Shown here: positions 1 through 6,544 of the stretch, one piece after another
Layout of the letters: the number at the start of each line of letters is the position of its first letter
Numbering within the stretch: position 1 is the stretch's first letter
Assembly: GCA_018882645.1 (NCBI GenBank)
Contig: VERM01000063.1
Location: forward strand, 1-7,738
Source of the DNA: Ferruginibacter sp.
Lineage (GTDB): Bacteria; Bacteroidota; Bacteroidia; Chitinophagales; Chitinophagaceae
Length of the DNA stretch: 7,738 bases
Direction of reading: 5' to 3'
Program-made: the position numbers and the translations under genes
Notes under the pieces: generated by a model
Told to the model about the DNA's origin: nothing
What the model saw: only the letters and a program-made list of their open reading frames with translations
Databases searched by the model: none

Positions 1-58
1 AAACTATATGATATTTACAATCATATGTAGTATGGGAGGTTTTCCTATAGTTTTGCAT
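1..58 (-). CDS. tnpA: IS200/IS605-type transposase TnpA, N-terminal fragment (runs off the left edge)
   Basis: Starting at the ATG at 58-56 the minus strand reads MQNYRKTSHTTYDCKYHIV and remains open to the edge. This matches the opening of Y1 (HUH) transposases of IS200/IS605 elements, which typically run Y-R-x-x-x-H-T-x-Y-x-x-K-Y-H-I-V-W followed by a T-K-Y-R-like stretch. TnpA proteins are small (about 130-155 residues) single-strand DNA transposases that cut and rejoin element ends with a catalytic tyrosine. The catalytic HUH and Tyr residues would lie beyond the window, so whether the gene is intact cannot be judged. A cysteine (residue 14) stands where leucine is common. No clear ribosome binding site is seen, which is usual in this family because tnpA translation is kept low. 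The identification rests on only 19 residues, but they are distinctive and agree with the adjacent hairpin. Confidence 0.75.
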   Translation of the reverse strand, partial: MQNYRKTSHTTYDCKYHIV

Positions 59-82
59 CAAACAAAGATATCAAACTAAAGT

Positions 83-100
83 CTTCGCCTAAAGGCGAGG
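83..100 (-). repeat. Subterminal hairpin of the IS200/IS605-like element
   Basis: On the minus strand CCTCGCC, loop TTTA, GGCGAAG forms a 7-pair stem, including one G-T wobble, with a four-base loop. Short G/C-rich stems with a TTTA-like loop are typical of IS200/IS605 ends, where TnpA recognises them as single-stranded hairpins. Its position just upstream of the tnpA start fits a left end. It could also slow read-through from the crt operon, but no run of T follows it on the minus strand (the next bases are ACTTTAG), so a canonical intrinsic terminator is not supported. Confidence 0.6.
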
Positions 101-230
101 GATTTTCCCCCAGAAGCAGACATTAAAGTTACTCAATGTTTCACTGATAAAAAAATAAATTAATAATCGTGTAGGAAACAAAAATATTTGTCAGCAAGGA
201 ATAAATGTTTGACTGCCTGTTAACTAGGTT

Positions 231-917
231 TTATTTTTTGCTTAGGGATTCGTACCCCCATACATTTAAAAAAATGAGCAACATTCCATAAAATATATCT
301 TCGAACGGTATAGTATAGATCCTTATTCCCATATTCTGTAAATCATTATAGCGCACAACAGGCAAAGCGGTGAGTAATCCATTGACCACCAAAAAAGGTA
401 TTAATGTGAAGAGATAGGAAATAAAAAAAACTGTCATGTCCAATCCCCTGAATATATTTCTGAAAATAAAAAATAAAAAAAGTATGATGCTATTCAGTGA
501 AAACGTAACAAAAGTATAATAACGTTTACAGAAAAACATGGCAAACACAAAAAGAAGTATAGCCAAAATCTGGACTATTCTTTCCACTATTAAAGATTCT
601 TTTAGACGGGGAAAATAACATTTTATACATTCATAGATAAACACTGAGCAATAAGGCACAATGAAAAAAAACAAAACCTCTTCAATTGGGAGGTTGAATA
701 CTTTTTTAATGGGAAGAATATAGGATTCATTAAATGACCAAACGCCCATATCGGTAAACCATATGTCCCAGGCGATATAAAAAAATGCAGGAAGCAGCAT
801 GGAAGGGAAAAGAAACTTCCATTTTTTGTAGAAGGCTACTTTTTTATCAAAACTGAGAAGAAGAGGGCCTGCAAGAGCGCAAATAAGGATGGCTGAGTAT
901 GTATAATGAGGATTCAA
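231..917 (-). CDS. crtYcd: Lycopene cyclase, fused CrtYc-CrtYd type (membrane protein)
   Basis: This 228-residue protein has two tandem lycopene cyclase domains (CarR/CrtYcd family) and several hydrophobic membrane spans. Each half carries the family's P-x-E-E/D motif before a hydrophobic helix: PIEE at residues 77-80 and PFED at 204-207. The N-terminal HYTY and FDKKVAFYKKWKFLFP (about 23-38), then W-D-x-W-F-T-x-x-G-V-W (50-60), are typical of Bacteroidota members. The enzyme cyclises psi ends of lycopene to beta rings by an acid-base mechanism without net redox; it is unrelated to the FAD-containing CrtY. It starts at TTG (917-915): an in-frame TAG lies immediately upstream, and the family normally opens with M-x-x-x-Y-T-Y, so no N-terminal part is missing. 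The gap to the crtZ stop is 17 bp. It is the last gene of the operon. A CrtYcd in a cluster with CruF and CrtD suggests that one end of lycopene is cyclised while the other is hydrated. Confidence 0.9.
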   Translation of the reverse strand: MNPHYTYSAILICALAGPLLLSFDKKVAFYKKWKFLFPSMLLPAFFYIAWDIWFTDMGVWSFNESYILPIKKVFNLPIEEVLFFFIVPYCSVFIYECIKCYFPRLKESLIVERIVQILAILLFVFAMFFCKRYYTFVTFSLNSIILFLFFIFRNIFRGLDMTVFFISYLFTLIPFLVVNGLLTALPVVRYNDLQNMGIRIYTIPFEDIFYGMLLIFLNVWGYESLSKK

Positions 918-934
918 CTAACAGATTGCGAGTT

Positions 935-1417
935 TTATTTTTTTCGTGATTGTATTTTCTTGTCTTCTCTTACCTTATCAAAATATTTTTTTGCCACAAA
1001 CAACATACCAAAACTTTCTCCGTCTTCTTTACCAAGATGTTTATGATGCATTTTATGTGCCCATCGAATGGTTCTGATGTATGTATTATCGCTCTTTGAG
1101 AACCATTTAAACCGCTGATGAATAATCACCTCATGAACAATAAAATAAGCGAAGCCATATAATGCAATACCAAAGCCGATTGCAGCTACCCAATAATATT
1201 GATTTTGCAGACCCAGCATGATGCAAAGCCAGCTTGGAATGGCAAATATGAGAAAGAACGCATCGTTTTTTTCAAAAAAGCCGGGGCCGGGACGATGATG
1301 ATCTTCATGCAAAATCCAAAGGAATCCATGCATCACATAACGATGGGTTAACCATGTTATACCTTCCATGATAATAAAAGTGGCCAGTATGATTAAAAAA
1401 AACAAAAGCCAATTCAT
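935..1417 (-). CDS. crtZ: Beta-carotene 3-hydroxylase CrtZ (non-haem di-iron membrane enzyme)
   Basis: This 160-residue protein belongs to the fatty acid hydroxylase/CrtZ superfamily, at the usual CrtZ length. All four histidine clusters that bind the di-iron centre are visible: HRYVMH (25-30), HEDHH (37-41), HEVIIH (95-100) and HKMHH (121-125), with an additional H127. Hydrophobic segments around 3-23, 53-70 and 76-94 anchor it in the inner membrane. CrtZ inserts a hydroxyl group at C3 of beta-ionone rings using O2 and reduced ferredoxin-type electron donors. Its ATG (1417-1415) overlaps the stop codon of the upstream cruF-like gene as ATGA (1414-1417), so translation is probably coupled. 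The C-terminus is lysine/arginine-rich. With a monocyclic carotenoid as substrate it would give the 3-OH of saproxanthin-type pigments; with beta-carotene it would give zeaxanthin. Confidence 0.93.
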   Translation of the reverse strand: MNWLLFFLIILATFIIMEGITWLTHRYVMHGFLWILHEDHHRPGPGFFEKNDAFFLIFAIPSWLCIMLGLQNQYYWVAAIGFGIALYGFAYFIVHEVIIHQRFKWFSKSDNTYIRTIRWAHKMHHKHLGKEDGESFGMLFVAKKYFDKVREDKKIQSRKK

Positions 1418-2148
1418 AAAAAAGTTCTTAGCAGTAAAAAAAACATCGCCTGTATTAATAACAAATGTACAGCGAATTTGTTTCGTTTATCGAATTTAAG
1501 CAAGTGAAACAGACTCAACAATATCATGCTGACTAAAAACCAGCAGACATAGTTGAACAATGGGATCTCGCCCACCCATTTCCAATAACCCAAATAAATG
1601 GCTACCGGCTCCATCAGCCAATCAAAAAATACTGCAAGGCAAGCTCCGTCAAATATAAGCGATAGCACTTTAAACCTGGAGGAGTCTATACCTGAATTGC
1701 TTTTTAGTTTTTGAGAAAGTCGGAAAAACAACGTCTCTATTGAAACGCCACAGCAATATATCACAATAAACCAGTTAATGCCGATAATCAAAGGAACGCT
1801 TTTTAGAGAAGGGCCCAAAACATTTCCATATGCGTAATTGCCAAATAATATTCCTGTTTGGGTTCCGATAAGCTCAACAACAATCCCCAAAATAAAACAG
1901 AATGCAATAAAAATATAAAACGATGTATTTTTATTCGGCTGCGTATACAAAATCAAAAGAAACATCAACAACAGATTAATCGGCGTAGTATGAATAAAAT
2001 ATGAAGCATTGAAAAAAACAATTCCGACAAATCCTATAACATGAAACAGAATGGCAACAGCCGTAGCCAATGATGTTTTTTTTATGTTTTTCAAAAACTT
2101 AAGAATTGTATTTTCAGAAATAAATCGACTCAATTTTGATGCTATCAA
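1414..2148 (-). CDS. cruF: CruF-like carotenoid 1,2-hydratase (DUF422/Caroten_synth family membrane protein)
   Basis: This 244-residue, strongly hydrophobic protein of the carotenoid biosynthesis family (PF04240, DUF422) has roughly seven membrane spans. Family motifs are clear: VELIGTQTGILFGNYAYG (91-108), PLIIGINW (119-126), and F-D-W-L-M-E-P-V-A (175-183) followed by G-Y-W-x-W (187-191). Known relatives, CruF and bisanhydrobacterioruberin hydratase CruF/C0507, add water across the terminal double bond of psi ends to give a 1'-hydroxy group, which CrtD-type desaturases need. The start is TTG (2148-2146), overlapping the TGA of crtD as TTGA; an in-frame TAA lies two codons upstream and there is no ATG before residue 62. 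A second TTG at residue 27, just ahead of the first membrane span, is an alternative that would remove a basic 26-residue leader. The hydratase assignment is by family and context; residues proven catalytic are not known to me. Confidence 0.85.
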   Translation of the reverse strand: MIASKLSRFISENTILKFLKNIKKTSLATAVAILFHVIGFVGIVFFNASYFIHTTPINLLLMFLLILYTQPNKNTSFYIFIAFCFILGIVVELIGTQTGILFGNYAYGNVLGPSLKSVPLIIGINWFIVIYCCGVSIETLFFRLSQKLKSNSGIDSSRFKVLSLIFDGACLAVFFDWLMEPVAIYLGYWKWVGEIPLFNYVCWFLVSMILLSLFHLLKFDKRNKFAVHLLLIQAMFFLLLRTFL

Positions 2149-3638
2149 TTTTTATTTTCAGCCTTAATTAATTCAGCCGTGATATATGCACTTTTCAAAC
2201 AAAGAGGAATTCCTCCTCCGGGATGAACTGTACCGCCACAAAAATATAACCCTTTTATTGATTGGGCGAAATTGGCCGGCCTCAGAAAAGCAGCCAGTCT
2301 TGCATTGGAACTTGTTCCATAAAGTGACCCCATATAACTTCCTGTTTTGGTCTCAATGGATACCGGATCCAGTATTTCTTCTGTTTCAATGAGGGAATGG
2401 ATATCGGTATTCAATATTCGATTGATTTTATTGATAACCGCTTTTTTGGTTTTTTCTTTATACGTATTCCAGTCTTGCCCGTAATTGGCTGGTGCATTGA
2501 TCATCACAAACCAGTTCTCTTTCCCCTCAGGCGCATGTGCCTTGTCGTGCTTTCCGGTGATATTAATATATATGGTGGGGTCATCAAAAAGGGTTTTGGT
2601 ATGAAATAATGCGTCAAATTCTTCTTTATAATTTTTACTGAATAAGATATTGTGTAACCCCAGCTGGTCGAATGATTTTCCTATGCCCCAATAAAAAATC
2701 AATGCACTGCTGCTTCTTTCAAGCTGAAGCAATTTATCTGACTTTAATGAATCACCAAGTAAATTTTTATAGGTAAAATAAATATCGGCATTACTGACAA
2801 CAATGTCAGACGGAAAGAATTGATTGTTTACTTCAATTCCTTTTACTTTTTTCTGATGATGTACAATCTGTTGAACCTTGGAACCAAAATGAAACAAAAC
2901 TCCTTTATTCAAAGCTAGTCTATACAAGGCATTGGTTATACTGATCATGCCGCCATGAGGATAGTAGGTACCCTGATTTTGTTCCAGATGCGGTATTACA
3001 CTTAACATGCCTGGAGCTTTGTATGGATTACTTCCATTGTAGGTGGCAAATCGATTAAAAATCTGCACAGATTCTTTGGTTTTAAATCGCTTTTCATTGT
3101 GACGATTGAGTGTACTCATCAGATAAGAAATCTTTACAGTTCGAAGGGCCTTCCATATCCTCCGGTGCAACCAGGTGTCTTTTTTGTGTAAGGAGTGATT
3201 GAGAAAAATAGAGCCTACATTTTCATATAGCTTTTCAGCATCAGACAAATAACGATGGAGTGACATTGGGTCTTCTCCTAATTTTTCAAAAAGCTCATTG
3301 GCAAATTTGTCTTTATCTGAATGTGCCTTGATGATTTTTTTATCTTCAAAGAAATATTGACAAGCCACATCAACCTTTTCGTAAGTAAAATATTCATGAA
3401 TAGACGCTCCTGCAAATTCGAAAAGATCTTCAATATTTTGAGGCTGTGTAAACAAAGAAGGTCCGGCATCAAAATGAAAACCGTCTTTTTCAAAATGGGA
3501 CAACTTCCCCCCTGGATAATCGTTGCTCTCAAAAACTTCAACACTAAAGCCTTGAACAGCCAAACGGACAGCCATGGCTAATCCGGCAACGCCGGCACCT
3601 ATAACGACAGCCTTTTTTGAAATGGAAGAAGTACTCAT
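2145..3638 (-). CDS. crtD: 1-hydroxycarotenoid 3,4-desaturase CrtD (CrtI-family flavoprotein)
   Basis: This 497-residue FAD-dependent oxidoreductase belongs to the phytoene desaturase (CrtI) family. The N-terminal dinucleotide-binding fold shows G-A-G-V-A-G (14-19) and an acidic residue at the end of the second strand (E37), followed by PGGK (42-45) and F-D-A-G-P-S-L-F. The C-terminal flavin motif reads GLYFCGGTVHPGGGIPLCLKS (463-483). HFDAGPSLFTQPQNIEDLF and the CGGTVHPGGGIP version of the C-terminal motif resemble the CrtD branch of Bacteroidota rather than the lycopene-forming CrtI, which here is the 5015-6508 product. CrtD introduces the 3',4' double bond next to a 1'-hydroxylated psi end. 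The ATG (3638-3636) overlaps the idi stop as ATGA (3635-3638), and its own TGA overlaps the cruF-like TTG. Direct adjacency to the hydratase that would make its substrate supports the call. It could instead be a further carotene desaturase or a ketolase-like paralogue, but less likely. Confidence 0.85.
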   Translation of the reverse strand: MSTSSISKKAVVIGAGVAGLAMAVRLAVQGFSVEVFESNDYPGGKLSHFEKDGFHFDAGPSLFTQPQNIEDLFEFAGASIHEYFTYEKVDVACQYFFEDKKIIKAHSDKDKFANELFEKLGEDPMSLHRYLSDAEKLYENVGSIFLNHSLHKKDTWLHRRIWKALRTVKISYLMSTLNRHNEKRFKTKESVQIFNRFATYNGSNPYKAPGMLSVIPHLEQNQGTYYPHGGMISITNALYRLALNKGVLFHFGSKVQQIVHHQKKVKGIEVNNQFFPSDIVVSNADIYFTYKNLLGDSLKSDKLLQLERSSSALIFYWGIGKSFDQLGLHNILFSKNYKEEFDALFHTKTLFDDPTIYINITGKHDKAHAPEGKENWFVMINAPANYGQDWNTYKEKTKKAVINKINRILNTDIHSLIETEEILDPVSIETKTGSYMGSLYGTSSNARLAAFLRPANFAQSIKGLYFCGGTVHPGGGIPLCLKSAYITAELIKAENKN

Positions 3639-4162
3639 TGAACTGCACTTGAAGCAAAACTGTTAGCAAGTCTTGGTAAGGCTATTTTAAACCATGAAGT
3701 ATATTTAAGAGGTCGCTGTTCCATACTTTCCAGGATAGCGGGCACCTTCATGAAGCAAAAGTCTTTGACTTCATCTGTATTCGGTTCGATAGGTCCGTCA
3801 TATTGTCCGATAAAAACATGATCCAGTTCATGCTCCATTAAACCGTTTTCGAAATCCGTCTTATAAATAAAATGAAATGCATGATCCAGCGAAGTATTGA
3901 ATCCCATTTCTTCACGCAATCTCCTTTGAGCAGCCTGAGAGATATCTTCTCCGGGAGAAGGATGGCTGCAGCAGGTATTGGTCCACAATTCGGCACTGTG
4001 ATATTTACCTGAAGCCCTCTGCTGCAATAGCAATTCTCCTTTTTTGTTGAAAACAAAAACGCTGAAAGCACGATGAAGCATACCTTTTTGATGTGCCTCC
4101 AGTTTTTCCATGACGCCAATTTCTTCATCATGCTCATTCACCAGTATTACTTCAGTGTGCAT
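3635..4162 (-). CDS. idi: Isopentenyl-diphosphate delta-isomerase, type I (Nudix fold)
   Basis: This 175-residue protein is of the length expected for bacterial Idi. It interconverts IPP and DMAPP in the cytosol and so supplies the allylic starter for GGPP synthesis. The active-site cysteine lies in LWTNTCCSHP (59-68; C65 aligns with Cys67 of the Escherichia coli enzyme). The catalytic glutamate lies in EHELDHVF (110-117; E112 aligns with Glu116). Metal-binding histidines correspond to H24, H30 and H67. The Nudix-like helix R-L-R-E-E-M-G is at 81-87 and the C-terminal Y-T-S-W-F at about 154-158. The ATG is at 4162-4160, 9 bp after the crtB stop. Type I Idi inside a crt operon suggests that precursor supply is co-induced with pigment synthesis. 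No residue essential to the family appears to be missing. Confidence 0.95.
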   Translation of the reverse strand: MHTEVILVNEHDEEIGVMEKLEAHQKGMLHRAFSVFVFNKKGELLLQQRASGKYHSAELWTNTCCSHPSPGEDISQAAQRRLREEMGFNTSLDHAFHFIYKTDFENGLMEHELDHVFIGQYDGPIEPNTDEVKDFCFMKVPAILESMEQRPLKYTSWFKIALPRLANSFASSAVQ

Positions 4163-4171
4163 AGTTGATTA

Positions 4172-5008
4172 TTATAAAATATTTAATTGACTTCTTAATC
4201 CCGCTCTCATCACAATAAAGGCCTTTGAATAATTAGGTATACGTATTCTATCCTCCAACAGGATTGCCGGTCGGGCACGTTTGATTTTTTTAAACAAGGA
4301 AAGGTAATATTTATAAGCCACATACACTCCGAATCTAGCTTTTACGGGAAGCTTTAAAATTCCTTCATACGCTTTGGCAAAGTCATTTTGGATATCTGCT
4401 TCGATTTGATATTTTGCATCGTAAGTAAAATTACTGAAATCGACACCGGGGAAATAAACCCTTTTAAGATTTTCTGCATCCGCTTTAACATCACGCAGAA
4501 AATTTACTTTTTGAAAAGCGGCTCCGAGTGCTTGTGCATAAGGCTTAAGCTGATCATACAATTGTTTGTTGCCATCACAGAAAACAAAAAGGCACATCAA
4601 TCCCACCACCTCAGCACTTCCGTATATGTAATCCCTGTAACCCTGATCATCATAGGCTGTCTTACTCAGATCAGATTTCATGCTGGCAAAAAAAGCATCT
4701 ACCAGATCTTTTTCGATATTGTATTTGTTAACGACTTGCTGAAAACTGTTGAGGATGGGATTGAGGCTGATACCTCTTTCAAAAGAAAGATAGGTTTCTT
4801 TCATAAACTCATCTAAGAGCGTTTGTTTATCATATTCATGAAAGGTGTCTACAATTTCGTCAGCAAACCGAACAAAACCATAGATATGATAAATGGGTGT
4901 ACGAAGGTCTTTATGAAGTAAGCGTATGGCAGTACTGAAAGAGGTACTGTATCGTTTGGTTGTGATTTTGCTGCACTCCGTACTAACGTTGTGGAAAAGC
5001 TGTAACAT
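4172..5008 (-). CDS. crtB: Phytoene synthase CrtB
   Basis: This 278-residue member of the squalene/phytoene synthase family condenses two GGPP molecules head-to-head to 15-cis-phytoene through prephytoene diphosphate. The first aspartate-rich, Mg-binding motif is DEIVD (50-54) within R-F-A-D-E-I-V-D. The second is NFLRDVKAD (169-177) followed by L-K-R-V-Y-F-P. Y-I-Y-G-S-A-E-V-V-G (127-136) is also typical, as is the N-terminal K-R-Y-S-T-S-F-S (18-25). The final stretch after about residue 240 is basic and shorter than in plant or proteobacterial enzymes, which is normal for Bacteroidota. The ATG at 5008-5006 lies 6 bp after the crtI stop; upstream AAAAGAAC is at best a weak ribosome-binding sequence. 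A squalene synthase role is unlikely given the crtI neighbour and the absence of a C-terminal membrane anchor. Confidence 0.95.
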   Translation of the reverse strand: MLQLFHNVSTECSKITTKRYSTSFSTAIRLLHKDLRTPIYHIYGFVRFADEIVDTFHEYDKQTLLDEFMKETYLSFERGISLNPILNSFQQVVNKYNIEKDLVDAFFASMKSDLSKTAYDDQGYRDYIYGSAEVVGLMCLFVFCDGNKQLYDQLKPYAQALGAAFQKVNFLRDVKADAENLKRVYFPGVDFSNFTYDAKYQIEADIQNDFAKAYEGILKLPVKARFGVYVAYKYYLSLFKKIKRARPAILLEDRIRIPNYSKAFIVMRAGLRSQLNIL

Positions 5009-5014
5009 GTTCTT

Positions 5015-6508
5015 TTATTTAAGCAACTTATTTATTTCTTTCGAAACCACCTCCCCGCTGATTAATGAGGGGGGAACACCTGGTCCGGGGACTGTAAGCT
5101 GACCGGTATAAAAGAGATTATCCACTTTTTTACTTTTCAGAGAGGGTTTTAGAATGGATGTTTGCCAAAGCGTATTGGCCAGCCCATATGCATTCCCTTT
5201 AAACGCATTGTAATCTCTTTTGAAATCAGCTACAGCATAAGATCTTTTAAAGATAACGGAATCTGAGATAACATTTCCGGTTATTTTTTCAAAACGTTTA
5301 ACAATTTTCTGAAAATATTGTTCTCTAACCTCTTCATTATCTTCTTCAAGCCCTGCAGCTACAGGAATTAGAAAGAAAAGATTTTCACAGTTTTCTGGGG
5401 CAACAGACACATCCGTTTGAGATGTAGCACTTACATAAAACAGTGGCTCGGTAGGCCATTTAGGATTGGCATAGATTTCTTTCCCGTGAAGATCAAAATC
5501 CACATCAAAAAACAAAGAGTGATGCGTGATGTCATTAAGCTTTTTATTTAGTCCTACATAATACAAAAGACAAGAAGGCGCCATCACTCTTTTATTCCAA
5601 TATTGCTCGGAATATGACCTGCAGCTTGTTGGAAGTAGTTGATTTTCAATAAAATGATAATCCGCTCCGCCGATAAAAACATCAGCTTCGAATAATTGTT
5701 GGGGCTGGCCGGACATTGTGGTATCAGATGCAATAATTTTCCTAGCCTTATTTTTTTCAATGACTATTTCCTCCACATTGCAGTTAAACTTAAATTTTAC
5801 ACCAAGTTCTAGAGCCAGTTTGTACATGGCTTCCGCAATTTTACACATTCCTCCCTGAGGATACCATGTTCCCAATTTGATATCGGCGTAATTCATCAGG
5901 CTGTAGAGTGCGGGAATATCTGCCGGCAAGGCTCCCAGAAAAAGAACAGGAAACTCCATCAGCTGAATAAGTTTAGGATGCTTAAAATATTTACGCACAT
6001 GAGATTTCATAGAGGTAAATACATCCAGTTTAAACAAACCTTTTGCAAGATCAAGATCAAGAAATTCAGAAATACTTCTTCCAGGTTTATGCACCAGCTT
6101 ATGAATGCCTACCTGATATTTATATTCGGCTTCTTTTAAAAACTTATCCAGTCTGGCAGCACTTCCCGTCTCAATGGATTCGAACATATGCCTGAATGCT
6201 TCCAAGTTTGCAGGTATATCGAGCGGTCCGTCATTGTAGTACACACGATAAGAAGGATCCAGCCTTGTAAGCTGATAATAATCAGAAACTTTTTTATTAA
6301 AACAATTGAAATAACGCTCAAAAACATCAGGCATCCAGTACCAACTGGGACCCATATCAAAAGTAAATCCCTCCGCAGAGAATTTTCTTCCTCTTCCGCC
6401 TGGCAAAGCATGTTTTTCCAAAACGGTTACATCCCATCCAGCTTGTGCCAAAAAGGATGCGGCAGACATGCCGGCGAACCCGCTTCCGATAACAATTGCT
6501 TTTTTCAC
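5015..6508 (-). CDS. crtI: Phytoene desaturase CrtI (lycopene-forming)
   Basis: This 497-residue FAD-dependent desaturase converts phytoene stepwise to all-trans-lycopene at the inner membrane. The N-terminal Rossmann motif is G-S-G-F-A-G (8-13) with E31 at the end of strand two, followed by PGGR (36-39) and F-D-M-G-P-S-W-Y-W-M-P. The C-terminal signature YTGQLTVPGPGVPPSLISG (467-485) matches the classical CrtI motif closely. Length is standard. The start codon is GTG (6508-6506): an in-frame TAA lies six codons upstream with no other plausible start, and the Rossmann fold begins at residue 4, so this is the true N-terminus. No Shine-Dalgarno-like purine run is evident ahead of it. It follows the ECF sigma gene after 36 bp and precedes crtB by 6 bp. 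It is a paralogue of the crtD product in the same operon; the two proteins happen to have identical length but diverge through most of the middle. Confidence 0.95.
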   Translation of the reverse strand: MKKAIVIGSGFAGMSAASFLAQAGWDVTVLEKHALPGGRGRKFSAEGFTFDMGPSWYWMPDVFERYFNCFNKKVSDYYQLTRLDPSYRVYYNDGPLDIPANLEAFRHMFESIETGSAARLDKFLKEAEYKYQVGIHKLVHKPGRSISEFLDLDLAKGLFKLDVFTSMKSHVRKYFKHPKLIQLMEFPVLFLGALPADIPALYSLMNYADIKLGTWYPQGGMCKIAEAMYKLALELGVKFKFNCNVEEIVIEKNKARKIIASDTTMSGQPQQLFEADVFIGGADYHFIENQLLPTSCRSYSEQYWNKRVMAPSCLLYYVGLNKKLNDITHHSLFFDVDFDLHGKEIYANPKWPTEPLFYVSATSQTDVSVAPENCENLFFLIPVAAGLEEDNEEVREQYFQKIVKRFEKITGNVISDSVIFKRSYAVADFKRDYNAFKGNAYGLANTLWQTSILKPSLKSKKVDNLFYTGQLTVPGPGVPPSLISGEVVSKEINKLLK

Positions 6509-6544
6509 TGCTGTAAGATAAGAGAATTAAATCAATGAGGCAGA

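Larger units (their letters stand above)
1..120 (-). mobile_element. Left-end portion of an IS200/IS605-family insertion sequence, cut by the window edge
   Basis: Two signals coincide. Positions 1-58 encode the start of a Y1 (HUH) transposase, and 25 bases upstream of that start lies a perfect-stem hairpin (83-100) of the CCTCGCC-TTTA-GGCGAAG type, which resembles the subterminal hairpins of IS200/IS605 elements. Elements of this family lack terminal inverted repeats and do not duplicate their target; they end in such imperfect hairpins and insert next to a short tetra- or pentanucleotide. The exact outer boundary cannot be fixed from this sequence. It should lie a short way upstream of the hairpin, roughly between 101 and 130, so the end given here is approximate. 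The element is oriented like the crt operon, and its edge lies about 100-130 bp downstream of the lycopene cyclase stop codon. Most of the element, including any tnpB, lies outside the window. Confidence 0.72.

Noticed and set aside
83..110. Intrinsic terminator for the crt operon
   Set aside because: The hairpin is stable, but on the minus strand it is followed by ACTTTAGTTTG rather than a run of T, and the adjacent tnpA start explains it better as an insertion-sequence end.
59..230. A small gene or RNA between the transposase fragment and the cyclase
   Set aside because: No open frame with a plausible start and no structured element other than the insertion-sequence hairpin is seen; a GTTAAC palindrome at 219-224 is too short to mean anything.
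915..920. Frameshift or truncated N-terminus in the lycopene cyclase, because a TAG directly precedes the frame and there is no ATG
   Set aside because: The TTG start gives M-N-P-H-Y-T-Y, the normal family beginning, and both cyclase halves are complete.
2186..2609. Two consecutive plus-strand open frames opposite crtD
   Set aside because: They lie wholly antisense to a well-conserved flavoprotein gene, show no recognisable domain, and their composition is that expected of a shadow frame.
2145..3638. Second copy of the lycopene-forming phytoene desaturase
   Set aside because: The C-terminal flavin motif (CGGTVHPGGGIP) and the FDAGPSLFTQP segment differ from the CrtI product at 5015-6508 and fit the CrtD branch; adjacency to the CruF-like hydratase agrees.
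4388..4816. 142-codon plus-strand open frame opposite crtB
   Set aside because: It is fully contained in the antisense of crtB, with no family resemblance and no promoter or ribosome-binding signal.
6188..6538. Plus-strand open frame over the 5' end of crtI
   Set aside because: It is antisense to the conserved Rossmann region of CrtI; the protein is unrecognisable and the frame is best seen as a by-product of that coding sequence.
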